Part shown: positions 15,128 to 25,103 of the stretch, piece after piece | How the letters are laid out: every line of letters begins with the position of its first letter | How positions within the stretch are numbered: the first letter of the stretch is position 1 | Assembly (NCBI GenBank): GCA_014873095.1 | Contig: CP050848.1 | Span: 372,001-436,000 of the forward strand | DNA from: Planctomycetales bacterium ZRK34 | Lineage (GTDB): Bacteria > Planctomycetota > Phycisphaerae > Phycisphaerales > Zrk34 | Length of the DNA: 64,000 bases | Reading direction: 5' to 3' | Made by a program: the position numbers and the translations under genes | The notes under the pieces: generated by a model | What the model was told of the DNA's origin: nothing | The model's input: only the letters and a program-made list of their open reading frames with translations | The model's database searches: none

Positions 15128-16136
15128 TCAGAACGACCCGCGACTGGCCCATCGTTGCGGGGTGAATGCGGGAATCGGTAACGGGGCGAGCAGTTCGCCT
15201 GCGTTGGGTTTGTACAACTTGCGGGGATCGAGCGATTCGCCGGTGCGGTAGAAATGTTCGAGAAAGGCGTAATCGGCATAGAACCAATCGCTGACCCAAC
15301 GGTCAACTCGGGCATCGGCTCAACGCCAGCTTCGCGCGCCAACTGCAAGGCGTAACACGTCGCGTCACGTTCGCACCGGCGATCGCACGGCACGTAAAAT
15401 CTCGATTGCTAAAAACCGACTTGTCGAGTTTATCGAACATGCTCGCCATGCCGCTGCCGATCGCGCCAGCCCATCCGGCGGCACACCGATCGGCCTGGCC
15501 GAGCTTTTTGAACTGACTCATCGCGTAACCGTTGTAGGTCTGATAGACCAGCTTCGACAGAAAGATCGATCGCATGTCGAGCATCTGCTGGGCGATTGGC
15601 GTCACCTGCTCGACGATCGGTGAGTAGAGCACTTCGAGCACATTTGGATTGGCCTTCAGAGCCAACTTCAGAAACTTTTCCAGTTCCCAGTAACATTCCT
15701 CGGTGTCGACGTTTTCCAACTGTTCGGGCACACCATAGAGCGACCACTGCATGTGTGCCGGCGGCAGGTAGACGCCGCGACGATCGGTGTCGGAACCATC
15801 ATGGGTCAGACCGTAGGCCTGCGAGCCGATCACACAGCGGTAGATCACGTGTTCAAACAAGTCGTACTCAACCAGCGGATCGTCATTCAGGTCGAATCCC
15901 GCCTGCTGGAAGTGTTTGAGCAGATGCAGGTCACGACGTTTGAGCGTGACTTCATCACCGCCTGGAAACCGCACGCCGTAACCATGTTCGGGATCGGCTG
16001 GCGCACGAACGATCACACCCGCCGCGCCCGCGGGATGGATGGGCCGGCCGTTCGAATCGCGCACCTCGACGCGGGTCACCACGGCCGTGCCGACAGGCAG
16101 GATCGGCGGCAATGATGTTTCTCGTGATTCATTCAC
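15128..16136 (-). pseudogene. Predicted nucleotidyltransferase (polymerase beta-like superfamily), C-terminus frameshifted
   Basis: The first 200 or so residues read as an intact nucleotidyltransferase: an N-terminal beta domain, then RCVIGSQAYGLTHDGSDTDRRGVY, with the Gly-Ser and double-Asp active site, and LVYQTYNGYAMSQFKKLG. After this the sense frame becomes implausible and stops at 15303. Typical C-terminal sequence resumes in two other frames: DATCYALQLAREAGVEP, then a longer tail beginning DRWVSDWFYADYAFLEHF and ending at 15128. At least two frameshifts are needed to join it all, from mutation or sequencing error. The 5' end overlaps the upstream gene by 4 bases. Nucleotidyltransferases of this type occur near rtcB in other genomes, to my recollection. 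Confidence 0.6.
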
Positions 16137-17425
16137 GTGATGTCCTCAACACGACTGACACATCGGAAACCCAGGCACCGGCCGCGCGCCGCCGGCATTC
16201 GGCCCCGTCGAAATGAACTGCGGATCAGCACAGCCGGACCGACCCAACTACCACCACGCTCGCTACGGATGCCGGTTGACTGATCGTTGACTGCATCCAG
16301 CCCCGACGCGCGATCATCGCTGTAAAACTTCGGATCATACCAATCCCGGCACCAGTTCCAGACATTGCCAGCCATGTGCCGCAAACCGAACGGCGACAGG
16401 CCCAGATTCGCATGCACAGGAACCAGCGGCAATTCGTCGAGTGCGTATGTTGCGCCGCGGCGGTGCAGGCCGAACACGGCGGTGTTCGCGTCGGGCTCGC
16501 TGTCACCCCACGGATACCGCTGCGACATCGGGCCGCGCGCACCGTATTCCCACTGCGCCTCACTGGGCAGCAATGAGTCGTCGTCCTTGTAGTCACGCCA
16601 GTCACGCCGGTTCGCCCAGAGTGCATACGCGTTGGCCCCGTACCAGGAAACGAGAATCATCGGCCAGTGTTCCGTACCGACCTTTGGCCTCCAGCCGTCG
16701 TCTGTCGACTCCAGGACAACGTGTTCGTGGCGGTGGTCTGTCGCATCGAGCACAAACCAGTCGTGCAGCATGTCATCATTCACATGGGCGATCGAGTTGA
16801 GGAATCGCGCGTATGCCGTGGTCGAAATCGGCTCGACGTCGATCAGGAACGGCGAGAGCTTCACCGGATGTTGCGGCGTCTCGTCGACCGGGGCGTCCGC
16901 CTCTGATGAACCGATGGCGACATTCGCCTCGGGAATCATGGCACACTGCATGCCGTCGGTTCGTCGCCGATAACAGGCATATCCCGAAGCGTTGGAGCCC
17001 AGTGATTCGAACAGAGGTTCATCCTGCGAGCGATCATCCGACAGCCGTCCGCCGAGTTGCGTGAAGCCCGCGACAACCGGATCGGCCGGCGTGTACGGCG
17101 GACTGGTCCAGTTTGGCCGCTCCGCCGTACCGGTGCCCCAGCGCAGCAGGATGAGTTCCACGAAATCGTGCATGCGAAACGGCCGACGTGTGAACACCGC
17201 TTTGTAAACAGGGTCCGGCGACTGATCGGGCAATGTGATGCCAAAAGTCTCCTCGATCGACATCATCAACTCGACCATTTCCAGACTGTCGCAATTCAGA
17301 TCCTCGACCAGACGAGAAGTCGGCAACACCTCCTCATACCGGAGCCCCAATTGCTCGGCGGCCAGTCGGCACACTTGCTGCTCGATCGCGTTGAAGTCCG
17401 GCTTGTCAGAAATCGGGCTTGTCAT
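16133..17425 (-). CDS. Acyl carrier protein-formylglycine-generating-enzyme-like (SUMF1) fusion
   Basis: A 430-residue protein with two parts. Residues about 8-95 form an acyl-carrier-like helical bundle, with EDLNCDSLEMVELMM giving the Asp-Ser site for phosphopantetheine attachment. Residues about 165-428 match the FGE-sulfatase/SUMF1 fold: DVEPISTTAYARFLN, PMILVSWYGANAYALWA, LPSEAQWEYGARG, PWGD, MAGNVWNWCRDWY, ERGGSWVG and GFRCVS at the end. The paired active-site cysteines of true formylglycine-generating enzymes are not obvious, so it may bind rather than oxidise. It overlaps the nucleotidyltransferase start by 4 bases (ATGA), so the two form one unit. The domain combination is unusual and its function is unknown. 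Confidence 0.78.
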   Translation of the reverse strand: MTSPISDKPDFNAIEQQVCRLAAEQLGLRYEEVLPTSRLVEDLNCDSLEMVELMMSIEETFGITLPDQSPDPVYKAVFTRRPFRMHDFVELILLRWGTGTAERPNWTSPPYTPADPVVAGFTQLGGRLSDDRSQDEPLFESLGSNASGYACYRRRTDGMQCAMIPEANVAIGSSEADAPVDETPQHPVKLSPFLIDVEPISTTAYARFLNSIAHVNDDMLHDWFVLDATDHRHEHVVLESTDDGWRPKVGTEHWPMILVSWYGANAYALWANRRDWRDYKDDDSLLPSEAQWEYGARGPMSQRYPWGDSEPDANTAVFGLHRRGATYALDELPLVPVHANLGLSPFGLRHMAGNVWNWCRDWYDPKFYSDDRASGLDAVNDQSTGIRSERGGSWVGPAVLIRSSFRRGRMPAARGRCLGFRCVSRVEDIT

Positions 17426-17464
17426 ACCGGCATACTACTATGCCGAGATGATTTGGCCTACCGG

Positions 17465-20400
17465 TTATGCGGGCGGACGGATCGTCAGGCGTTTGGGGCT
17501 TGATTGGCTGTTGCGGTCGGGGTTGTAGTATTCGTAGACACGGGCGGGAGGAGCGGTCACGTCGGCCGAGGACTCGGCACGGAGGTTGTAGTTGAGTTGC
17601 AACGGTTTGCCAGGTTCGAGACCACGCAGATAGACGATGACCGAGCGCGGCGTGAGTTGGTACTTGGCGATTCGGCCGGCGTCGCGCAGTTTCTGGAAGT
17701 CACTTGGGTCGGCGGTGAAGCCACCGGGAATCGGCAGGTCGACGATGACCATCGGCGCGGTGCGGCCCATGCGGTTGATCACTGTCGCACCGGCGTGGAG
17801 GATCTGGCCGACTTGTACGGCGTCCTGGTCATAATGCATGGTGATGTGCAACGGCTCATCCTGATTGACATCGGCGGCCATGCCGGGCAGGTAGTGCCAG
17901 TCGCTGACCTGGTAGGCCGCGCCGGTGCCTGTGGTTTCGGCGAGGCGAACAGTGTTGGCGCCGGTTTGGAGATACGGCGTCAGATCGATCTGGCGCATGA
18001 CTTCGACCTGGTCGGCTGGGATTATGATCGGGTCGAGCGGTTGTCCGTTGACGGTCATTTCGATCCGCCGGGCTGTTTCCTCGCCGAGCGGTTTGCCGGC
18101 CGCGTTGACCAGCGCGCGCAGAGCCAGCACAGTCGCCTGGGTCGTACCCCATGTGCCGTTGGCGTCTTTGCGTTGGATGAGCCAGTTCAGCGCGGCCTTG
18201 GCGGTCGGCAGATCACGCCCGGACCGCAGCAGCGCCATGGTTGCCAACGCTGTGGTCTCGACATCGCCGGCCCGACCCGAACCGTAGAACATCGTGCGGA
18301 AACCCGATGCGTCGGCCAACTGCCAATGCGCGGTCTTGGCCTGGACATCACGCACAGCAATCTCGCGCAGCTGATGCAAATACAGCTCGACTACGGCGTC
18401 GTCCTGATTCATCGCCAGCAGCGCATTGGACACGATCGCCAGCGTGTACGGATTGGCGATCTGATCGGCCGGGACGCCAGTCAGGTAGCGCGCGGTTGAG
18501 GCGACATCCACACCAGCCGGTGCGCCGTCGAAGACCGCCCATGCGATGTATGCGGTGGTCGCATAGTCCGGGTCGCTGCCGCGCCGTGTGCTGGATGCCA
18601 ACCCGTCGTTGAGCATGCCCCGGTCGCTGGGCCATGAGCCGTTGGCGCTGCGCTGCTTGAGCAGCCACTGACGCGTGCGATCGATCAGCGCCGGATCGAC
18701 ATCATGCACGCGCGCCATGTCGACGAATTCCATGAGTCCGTAGGCGGTCAGCGTGCGGTTGGCCGGGGGGCGTCCGAACCAATCGAATCCCCCGCCGTTG
18801 ACCTCGAAGCTCACCAGTCGCTGATAGCCCAGGTGGATGTACTGGCGCGCCTTGGCTTCGACTTCCGGGGCGCTTTGCTCGGTGCGTCGCAGGTAGTCCA
18901 GCGCCAGAACATTCGGATACGTCGTCGACGAGGTCTGCTCGAAGCAGCCGTACGGTCGTTGGAAGATCGAGTCGAGTCCCTCGACGAGTTGGCTGAACGT
19001 CGACGGGTAGATTTTCACGATCGCGCGGTTGGAGTTTTCGATCGCTTCGGTTGGCAGATCGACCGTCGTCTCGACCGGATCGCCGAGCGTGCCGCTGACG
19101 ACGTGTTCGACCCTTCGGCCGTCCGGTTCGACGGTGATGTCGCGCATGATCGCATCGGCTGACTCCGTGCTGCGTGCCGTGACCTGGAGTTGATGCTTGC
19201 CAACCTGACGGACACTGATTCGGAAGGTGATATGCCGCACCTGGTTGGGCGCCAACTCGACGGTTTTGACCGGCTCATCGAGCAATGTGAACCACTCGGC
19301 TCGCTCGACGCTGAGCGCGACCGACTGCGGCTTGTCGAGATAGTTGTAGACCACGGCCGGGACGGCGTATTCATCGCCGCGCGTCAGTGCGACCGGCAGG
19401 TTCAAATCGACGAAGAACGGCTGGAAGACGCGGATCGGCTCAGTCGTGGCGCCGAGTCGACCGTCGGCGGTCACGGCGCTGGCGGTCAGTCGCCAGGACG
19501 TGATCGAATCGGCCAGCGGAATGTCGATGCTGGCGAGGCCGGCGTCGTCGGTGATCACCTGCGGCCGCCACAGCAATGTCTCGGGGAACCAGCGTCGCAC
19601 GCGGACCGGTGCTTGGGTGTCGGAAGCCTGCTCACTCATGCCGATGCGTGATCGGTCGGCTGTGACGTCATCGAGATACAACGCTTTGTCGATACTATCC
19701 AACGCAGTGGCCGCAACAGTTCGATTCGCCACTTCTCGTGCCCGGCTCAGCGATGGAAGCAGCATCGCCGCGACGAACAACAGCAAAATCATAATCACGA
19801 TGATCCGAAGCAGGATCATCCAGAGTGTGGTGGCCAAAAGAATCGCAGTCATGATCAACATCACGAACGAGAACAATCCGACGATGGCCCAGCCGAACAT
19901 TGCTTTGGAAATGCCCGCTTGCTGTGCGGCATGGACGTGCTGGACCTTGTTCGGATAGCTGGTGTATTTCAACGTATGCACGCCATTGTCGCCGGCGAAC
20001 AACTGGGCGAATCGCGGGCTGGCCGCATACTCAGCACGCTGCGCGATCAACTCGTCAAGGTCGTCACGGCCCAGCACCTCGAGCATTTTCTTTGAGATGT
20101 AGCCCTCTTCGACCAGACGTTCAAGCACTGCGTTGCGTGAAGCACCGTCGTCTTTAGCGGTCCGTGCGAACAGAGCCCGCTCGAAATCGGCCACGTCATC
20201 GACCGGTGCGCCGGGCCAGGCATATTCCAGGTCCGGCGCCCATGGATAGACCGCGTAGATCGGCTTGAGAAGATTCTGTTCCAGCGTGAAGAACGTCTGC
20301 TCCATACCCGGCCGTTGGCCGAGCACATGGTAAACCGCCTCGTCAACCGCAGTCAGCGACACGGCGCCTGGAGCCGGCTTGCCTTTGTCATCAGTCAGTG

Positions 20401-22318
20401 TCAAGCGAAGCTTCGCCGATTGACCCGGACGATACTCGGCGTGATCCAGTTCGGCGCTGATATGCACGGCGTTCGGTTGATCGACATACAGCACGCGACG
20501 CTTGGGCACGACCAGACCGCTGGCATTATTGAATCGGTAGGCAGCCAGTTCGATCGTGCCGAACACTGCCGCCGGCAGATCAATTGCCAGTTCGCCGCGA
20601 CCGTTGTCGAGATCGACGCATTCGGTCAGCAGCGTCTGGCCGTCTTTGACCAGATCGATGAACACCGGCTCATCGCCGCCGCCGAGCACCATCAGATTCA
20701 CCGTCTGTCCACCTCGGTAAACCGCCTTATCAGGCCGAACGATGAAATCACCGGTCATTGAGCCGACTTCGAATGCTACCGTGTGCATATCGGACAGCCC
20801 CTGTGGATCGACGGAGCGAATGCTCAATGACAGATGCTCATCGACGGGCGTCAGCTCGAAGGAGGCGATGCCCAGCTTGCTGGTCGTCAGTTCCCGGTCG
20901 AGTCCGGTCACTGTGATCTGCGTGTCGGCGGCTGGTCGGCCGTCGGCATAGGTCGCCGCGACGTAGATGCGGTTGGGCACGCCGGCGACAAGTCGACCCG
21001 ACTCGGCGATCAAATCGACACGAAGCGGACGCGTTGTGATCGTGCGGACGATGCGGCGTTCGTGTTCCTGATCGGCTGCGTCGGTGACGGTGACTATCAT
21101 CGCGATGTCCGCAGTATCGGATCCAACCAATGCGTTGCTCGGCACGGCTGCTTCAAATGTCGCATGACCGTTCGAATCCGTGGTCACCAGCTCGGCGTCG
21201 AGAAGGCGGACCGGCGGTCGCGCGGTCTTGAGTTCAACGCGAACCCGTGCATCAGACACAGGCCGACCGAAAAAGTAACGCGCATCGACCGTGCCTCGGA
21301 CCGGTTGATCGGGCTTGTAGTACCGCCGATCGGTCTGCACTTCGACACCGAACTTCGGCAGCACATACGGTTTGACCTCGACCGCGACGCTCGACTCGGT
21401 CTGACCGATCATGCATCGCACAATGTACTGACCGTGCAGGATTTCATCGGCCAACGGACACTCCGTCCAGGCAATGCCGAATCGGCTCGTCGGTGAAGTC
21501 TGCTTGTAGATCACGTTGCCACGCGGATCGGTCACGGTGAACACCGCCGCTGTGCCGGTCACGGGCTTCAGGTCCGGCTTGCGCAAGGCCAGAGTCCGCA
21601 TGTGAATCATCTGGCCCGGCTGATAAACCGGCTTATCCGTCGAGACCATCATTCGCCACTCACGTCGCAGTTCGATCGATCGGCTCACGACCTCATCGGC
21701 CCCCAGCACATCGGCGCGAACACGCAGTTCGTAGCGACCGTCCGGCCAGTCAGGCATGCGAAAGCGCGGGCTGCCCGTGCCGTCGCCGTTGGTGGTCAAC
21801 GTCGCCAGTTCGACGTGCCGCCCCGTACTCGAGTCGTGCAGACTCAGCTGCACGGGCACACCGGCCACGGGTAAACCTGTGTGATGGTCGGCCAGGATGA
21901 CACGCATTGACCCCGGCGCATCGGCGATGAGTTGCTGCTGGCCAAGCAGACGCAGATCCCATCGTGACGGGCTGAGCGTCGCATAATACAGATTGAACGC
22001 AGCAACAAGTACGGCTGCGGCGGCGGCAATGCTCCAGCCGATTTTTACGATCTTCACCCGCAAGCGACGTCGACGCCTCTCTCCGTCAGACTCTTCGCAA
22101 ACACGGTCGAGCGTCCGGCGGATCAGTTGCTCATCGGGTTCACTGGCCGGCAGTCTCGTCAGACGATGAGCTCGCAGTTCCGCCTGTCCATATGCGTCGG
22201 ACCACTGCGAATCGGTGGCGATTTTTCGGCGTGTCTGTTCGGCCTGCTCGGGTGTTAAAAGACCGTGAATCAGCGCATCAATCTCATCGTGCATCTGCTT
22301 GGGATTCTGCGTGTTCAT
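17465..22318 (-). CDS. Alpha-2-macroglobulin family protein with anti-sigma-like N-terminus
   Basis: A 1617-residue protein. Residues 1-90 are charged and resemble anti-sigma N-termini (HDEIDALIHGLLTPEQAEQ), with a single membrane helix at about 90-112. Macroglobulin domains follow, with the family segment STDKPVYQPGQ and PYVLPKFGV. A hydrophobic pair of helices at about 806-870 ends in a prepilin-like LLPSLSRAREVANR run. The thioester motif PYGCFEQ is intact near residue 1120, so it can trap proteases covalently. The C-terminal part is the usual helical and receptor-like domain. Upstream is an ECF sigma gene overlapping by 4 bases, so the N-terminus may regulate that sigma factor. Confidence 0.85.
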   Translation of the reverse strand: MNTQNPKQMHDEIDALIHGLLTPEQAEQTRRKIATDSQWSDAYGQAELRAHRLTRLPASEPDEQLIRRTLDRVCEESDGERRRRRLRVKIVKIGWSIAAAAAVLVAAFNLYYATLSPSRWDLRLLGQQQLIADAPGSMRVILADHHTGLPVAGVPVQLSLHDSSTGRHVELATLTTNGDGTGSPRFRMPDWPDGRYELRVRADVLGADEVVSRSIELRREWRMMVSTDKPVYQPGQMIHMRTLALRKPDLKPVTGTAAVFTVTDPRGNVIYKQTSPTSRFGIAWTECPLADEILHGQYIVRCMIGQTESSVAVEVKPYVLPKFGVEVQTDRRYYKPDQPVRGTVDARYFFGRPVSDARVRVELKTARPPVRLLDAELVTTDSNGHATFEAAVPSNALVGSDTADIAMIVTVTDAADQEHERRIVRTITTRPLRVDLIAESGRLVAGVPNRIYVAATYADGRPAADTQITVTGLDRELTTSKLGIASFELTPVDEHLSLSIRSVDPQGLSDMHTVAFEVGSMTGDFIVRPDKAVYRGGQTVNLMVLGGGDEPVFIDLVKDGQTLLTECVDLDNGRGELAIDLPAAVFGTIELAAYRFNNASGLVVPKRRVLYVDQPNAVHISAELDHAEYRPGQSAKLRLTLTDDKGKPAPGAVSLTAVDEAVYHVLGQRPGMEQTFFTLEQNLLKPIYAVYPWAPDLEYAWPGAPVDDVADFERALFARTAKDDGASRNAVLERLVEEGYISKKMLEVLGRDDLDELIAQRAEYAASPRFAQLFAGDNGVHTLKYTSYPNKVQHVHAAQQAGISKAMFGWAIVGLFSFVMLIMTAILLATTLWMILLRIIVIMILLLFVAAMLLPSLSRAREVANRTVAATALDSIDKALYLDDVTADRSRIGMSEQASDTQAPVRVRRWFPETLLWRPQVITDDAGLASIDIPLADSITSWRLTASAVTADGRLGATTEPIRVFQPFFVDLNLPVALTRGDEYAVPAVVYNYLDKPQSVALSVERAEWFTLLDEPVKTVELAPNQVRHITFRISVRQVGKHQLQVTARSTESADAIMRDITVEPDGRRVEHVVSGTLGDPVETTVDLPTEAIENSNRAIVKIYPSTFSQLVEGLDSIFQRPYGCFEQTSSTTYPNVLALDYLRRTEQSAPEVEAKARQYIHLGYQRLVSFEVNGGGFDWFGRPPANRTLTAYGLMEFVDMARVHDVDPALIDRTRQWLLKQRSANGSWPSDRGMLNDGLASSTRRGSDPDYATTAYIAWAVFDGAPAGVDVASTARYLTGVPADQIANPYTLAIVSNALLAMNQDDAVVELYLHQLREIAVRDVQAKTAHWQLADASGFRTMFYGSGRAGDVETTALATMALLRSGRDLPTAKAALNWLIQRKDANGTWGTTQATVLALRALVNAAGKPLGEETARRIEMTVNGQPLDPIIIPADQVEVMRQIDLTPYLQTGANTVRLAETTGTGAAYQVSDWHYLPGMAADVNQDEPLHITMHYDQDAVQVGQILHAGATVINRMGRTAPMVIVDLPIPGGFTADPSDFQKLRDAGRIAKYQLTPRSVIVYLRGLEPGKPLQLNYNLRAESSADVTAPPARVYEYYNPDRNSQSSPKRLTIRPPA

Positions 22319-22899
22319 CGCATATCCTCCAGTCGGCGCCGCAAGGCACGCAGTGCATGAAACATCTGTGAGCGAACCGTGGATTCGCCCCGGCCGACAA
22401 TGCGAGCGATCGCGCCATAAGCCAGATTGTCGTAGATGCGCAGCAACACCACCTCGCGCTGTTCATCAGGCAGCATCGCGACCGCCGCAGCCACTCGATC
22501 AGTTGTCTCGACTGCAGCCGCCACGGTCGCGCTGGCCGGTTCGCGCGACGGGGCAAGTTCAAGCGCCGCGTCGCCGCCGGATGGCATCATCCGAAGCCTT
22601 CGACGACGCATTGCAGCGCGACAATGATTGACCGCGATGCGGTAGAGCCAGGGTTTGAATCGTCGGGTGGGATCGAACATCGCTCGATTCTTCCAGACGG
22701 ACACGAAAGTGTCCTGAAACAGGTCCTCGGCCAGATGAGGATCGGCTACGAGCCGCCGAATCAGCGTCAGCAACGGACCGGCGTAACGCCTGACCAGCGG
22801 CTCCAGATGGTCGCGTGATCCCCGGGCCACTTCGGCCATCAGATACTCGTCGCTGTTCCGACTGCATTGCATGTTCGGCCCCAAATAGTGCCGGTTCAC
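22315..22899 (-). CDS. ECF RNA polymerase sigma factor
   Basis: Up to 194 residues. Region 2 is at about 25-95 (HLAEDLFQDTFVSVWKNR, then FKPWLYRIAVNHCR). Region 4 is at about 135-190 (LPDEQREVVLLRIYDNLAYGAIARIVGRGESTVRSQMFHALRALRRRL). Two starts are possible: GTG at 22899 with AGGA just upstream, or ATG at 22872. The stop overlaps the ATG of the alpha-2-macroglobulin gene (ATGA), giving a sigma/regulated-target pair. About 530 bases upstream are largely noncoding and could hold its promoter. Confidence 0.88.
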   Translation of the reverse strand: MNRHYLGPNMQCSRNSDEYLMAEVARGSRDHLEPLVRRYAGPLLTLIRRLVADPHLAEDLFQDTFVSVWKNRAMFDPTRRFKPWLYRIAVNHCRAAMRRRRLRMMPSGGDAALELAPSREPASATVAAAVETTDRVAAAVAMLPDEQREVVLLRIYDNLAYGAIARIVGRGESTVRSQMFHALRALRRRLEDMR

Positions 22900-23036
22900 C
22901 TGTTCCTATGCGCGCCGGCCCTGCGGTGTTGAACCTGGATCTGAAAAACTACATATTTTTTACTTCAGAATATGACGGCGGGCCATGTGGGTTCATCGCA
23001 GTCGATGATAAAACTGGCAAGTGGGCAGGAAGTGAA

Positions 23037-23273
23037 TCAATCGCGCCTTTGGGGAGGCAGGATGGTCCGTTTAACATGCAATTGTTCCGGTTCTGGCTCT
23101 TTCTGGGTGAACATGCACAGATGCTGGCTACACAGTTTCAGCGCCTCGATGTTGTCACGCATGCGTATGCGGATCGCCGCCTGCTTGGCCGGTGTCATGG
23201 CGCAGACGCGCGGTACGAGACCAATGACCGCTTCCCGTTGGGTTGGGGTCAACTTCGCCAGTGTGACCAACAT
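23037..23273 (-). CDS. Small hypothetical protein
   Basis: A 78-residue frame in the 531-base gap between the ECF gene and the flavoprotein. It reads as a helical, charged protein (MLVTLAKLTPTQREAVIGLV, then PAKQAAIRIRMRDNIEAL). The frame is open without a stop for about 50 more codons upstream to a GTG near 23420. I recognise no family, and no good ribosome-binding site is visible. It could be a decayed gene. The rest of the gap is AT-rich near 22940-22970 and otherwise featureless to me. Confidence 0.3.
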   Translation of the reverse strand: MLVTLAKLTPTQREAVIGLVPRVCAMTPAKQAAIRIRMRDNIEALKLCSQHLCMFTQKEPEPEQLHVKRTILPPQRRD

Positions 23274-23430
23274 TTGAGCGGTTTGAGCGTCAACTGGACC
23301 GGAGTCTGCCCCGCCTTGATCCGAGTTGACGGCTTGCTTCGAAGAATTGCAGGAAGGTGTGGCCCCAGGCTGTTTTCGCTTCTATGTCGGTTGTTGCGCT
23401 ACCACGCGCGGGCCGATTGAACACGACGGT

Positions 23431-25068
23431 TCATCGACTCTGCTTCACCGACAACACCTGCCCCTGGGCGAGGAGTTTCTGCTTGAGTTGGTCGTAGTCG
23501 ATCTGCTGAACTGATTCGCTGCGGTCCACGGCCAGGGCGGCGGCATCTCCCGCGGCGTGGCCCAACGCCATGAAGGTCCATTCCAGACGAATCGCGCCGT
23601 AGGCGACGTGGGTAGACGACAGGCACGTCGGCGTGATCAGGTTGCGGCACTCGGCTGGACGCGGAACCAACGCGCGGTACGAAATGCCAAACGGCGCCCA
23701 GTCATCACCGCCGAAGACAAACCCTTCGTTGTACGCAGCGCCGTCACGCACAATGCGGCGCACGTGATGTGTATCCGGCGGCCAGAAGGCGACCGCGACC
23801 GGGTCCGTCACCGGCGTCTGATTTTCACGCTGCGTGTGATGTTCGGTGATCACATAATCGCTGACCATACGGCGCGCCTCGCGGACGTAAAACAGTCGGG
23901 GCCAGCCGCCGTTGTCCGTGAACTCATCCCGACAGACGCCCCACTGGCTCCAGGTCTTCCGCAACGACTCGGGCACGCGCGGGTCGTTCGCCAGAAACCA
24001 GCATAGACCTTGCGTGAAGGTCAGATGTTCACGAAGAATGCGGGCGCGCGTGGCATAGTCGCCGCCGGGATAGTCGTGGTTCATCCCGTACAGATTGGCG
24101 GATAGATCATGCCAACTGCCGAGGTCGGTTTTGCCGTTGGGCAATTTTTCATACGGCGTCCAGAGCTTGCCGCCGGCCGCCAGGTAGCGGACATAGATTT
24201 CGTATTGGTTGGGGTCGTATCCCTCGGGCTTTTTGAACGGGATGCGGTTGTCAGGCTTGCGTGTCAGACACATGCGGAAGCAGTAGGCCTGGATGCGGTG
24301 GTCACCGGCGCCGGGTTCACCGAGCGGTTCATCCTGGATAGTGGGAATCAGCCCGCTGTCCGGGGCGCCGGGCACAACGTACGGATCGACGCGCACCGTG
24401 AATTGCCGGTAGGTGTTGACGCCCCGAATGCCATTTTTGGTTTCGCCGTAGCGGTCGTTCGGCTCGCGCCCGATGAAGGTGCTGACACCGGCAAAGTGGA
24501 TCAGATCGCCTTCATACGTGGCATCGATGAACACCTTCGCCGCGATGACCTTCTCGTTTTCACAACGAATGCGGATGATCTGATGCGTTGCCGGGTCCAT
24601 GTCGACGCCGTCGGTTTCTGCCAGGCGGCTGTTTCGAAACACACGAATGCCAGCGTCTTTGACCATCGCGTCGAACACAGCCTCTGCAACATGCGGCTCG
24701 AAACGCCAGAGTTGCGGCGACTTACCGCCGCGCGCCAACATCTGATCAAACGCCTCGCGCCGGTGGTAGTGGTCCGCCATGCGACGGTAGAACTCCAAGG
24801 CCAGGCCGCCGACGGCCGGGCTGTTGCGGAAAGGTCCGTGATTGTCAATGTCGGATCCGCCGAGCCCTTCGACGCTCATGCCGCCAAGGTGCCGACCGGG
24901 TTCAATCAGCACGACGTCGCAACCAGCCCGCGCCGCCGCAACCGCCGCCATCACCCCTGCGCTGGTGCCGCCATAGACACACACGTCTGCCGTGACGGGT
25001 TCCACCGCCAAGGCCGGTCGAACCATCAGCACCAACCCCAACAACAACATCCGCATCAACGATTTCAC
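23431..25068 (-). CDS. Secreted FAD-dependent oxidoreductase (FAD_oxidored type)
   Basis: I placed the start at GTG 25068 because GAGGAG lies 5 bases upstream and a signal peptide follows (LMRMLLLGLVLMVRPALA). The 545-residue product has the FAD-binding fold near the mature N-terminus (ADVCVYGGTSAGVMAAVAAARAG, then VVLIEPGRHLGGMSVEGLGGSD). It is followed by features of the FAD_oxidored family common in planctomycetes: FIDATYEGDL, GGRH-like loops and GHAAGDAAALAV near the end. It likely oxidises a sugar or related compound outside the cytoplasm. Downstream of the prepilin-like, PEP-CTERM and FecR genes, it is the last member of an ECF-headed run. Confidence 0.8.
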   Translation of the reverse strand: MKSLMRMLLLGLVLMVRPALAVEPVTADVCVYGGTSAGVMAAVAAARAGCDVVLIEPGRHLGGMSVEGLGGSDIDNHGPFRNSPAVGGLALEFYRRMADHYHRREAFDQMLARGGKSPQLWRFEPHVAEAVFDAMVKDAGIRVFRNSRLAETDGVDMDPATHQIIRIRCENEKVIAAKVFIDATYEGDLIHFAGVSTFIGREPNDRYGETKNGIRGVNTYRQFTVRVDPYVVPGAPDSGLIPTIQDEPLGEPGAGDHRIQAYCFRMCLTRKPDNRIPFKKPEGYDPNQYEIYVRYLAAGGKLWTPYEKLPNGKTDLGSWHDLSANLYGMNHDYPGGDYATRARILREHLTFTQGLCWFLANDPRVPESLRKTWSQWGVCRDEFTDNGGWPRLFYVREARRMVSDYVITEHHTQRENQTPVTDPVAVAFWPPDTHHVRRIVRDGAAYNEGFVFGGDDWAPFGISYRALVPRPAECRNLITPTCLSSTHVAYGAIRLEWTFMALGHAAGDAAALAVDRSESVQQIDYDQLKQKLLAQGQVLSVKQSR

Positions 25069-25103
25069 GTCGGCTCCTCGCTCAAGGTGTGACCCGGCTT
25101 TGA

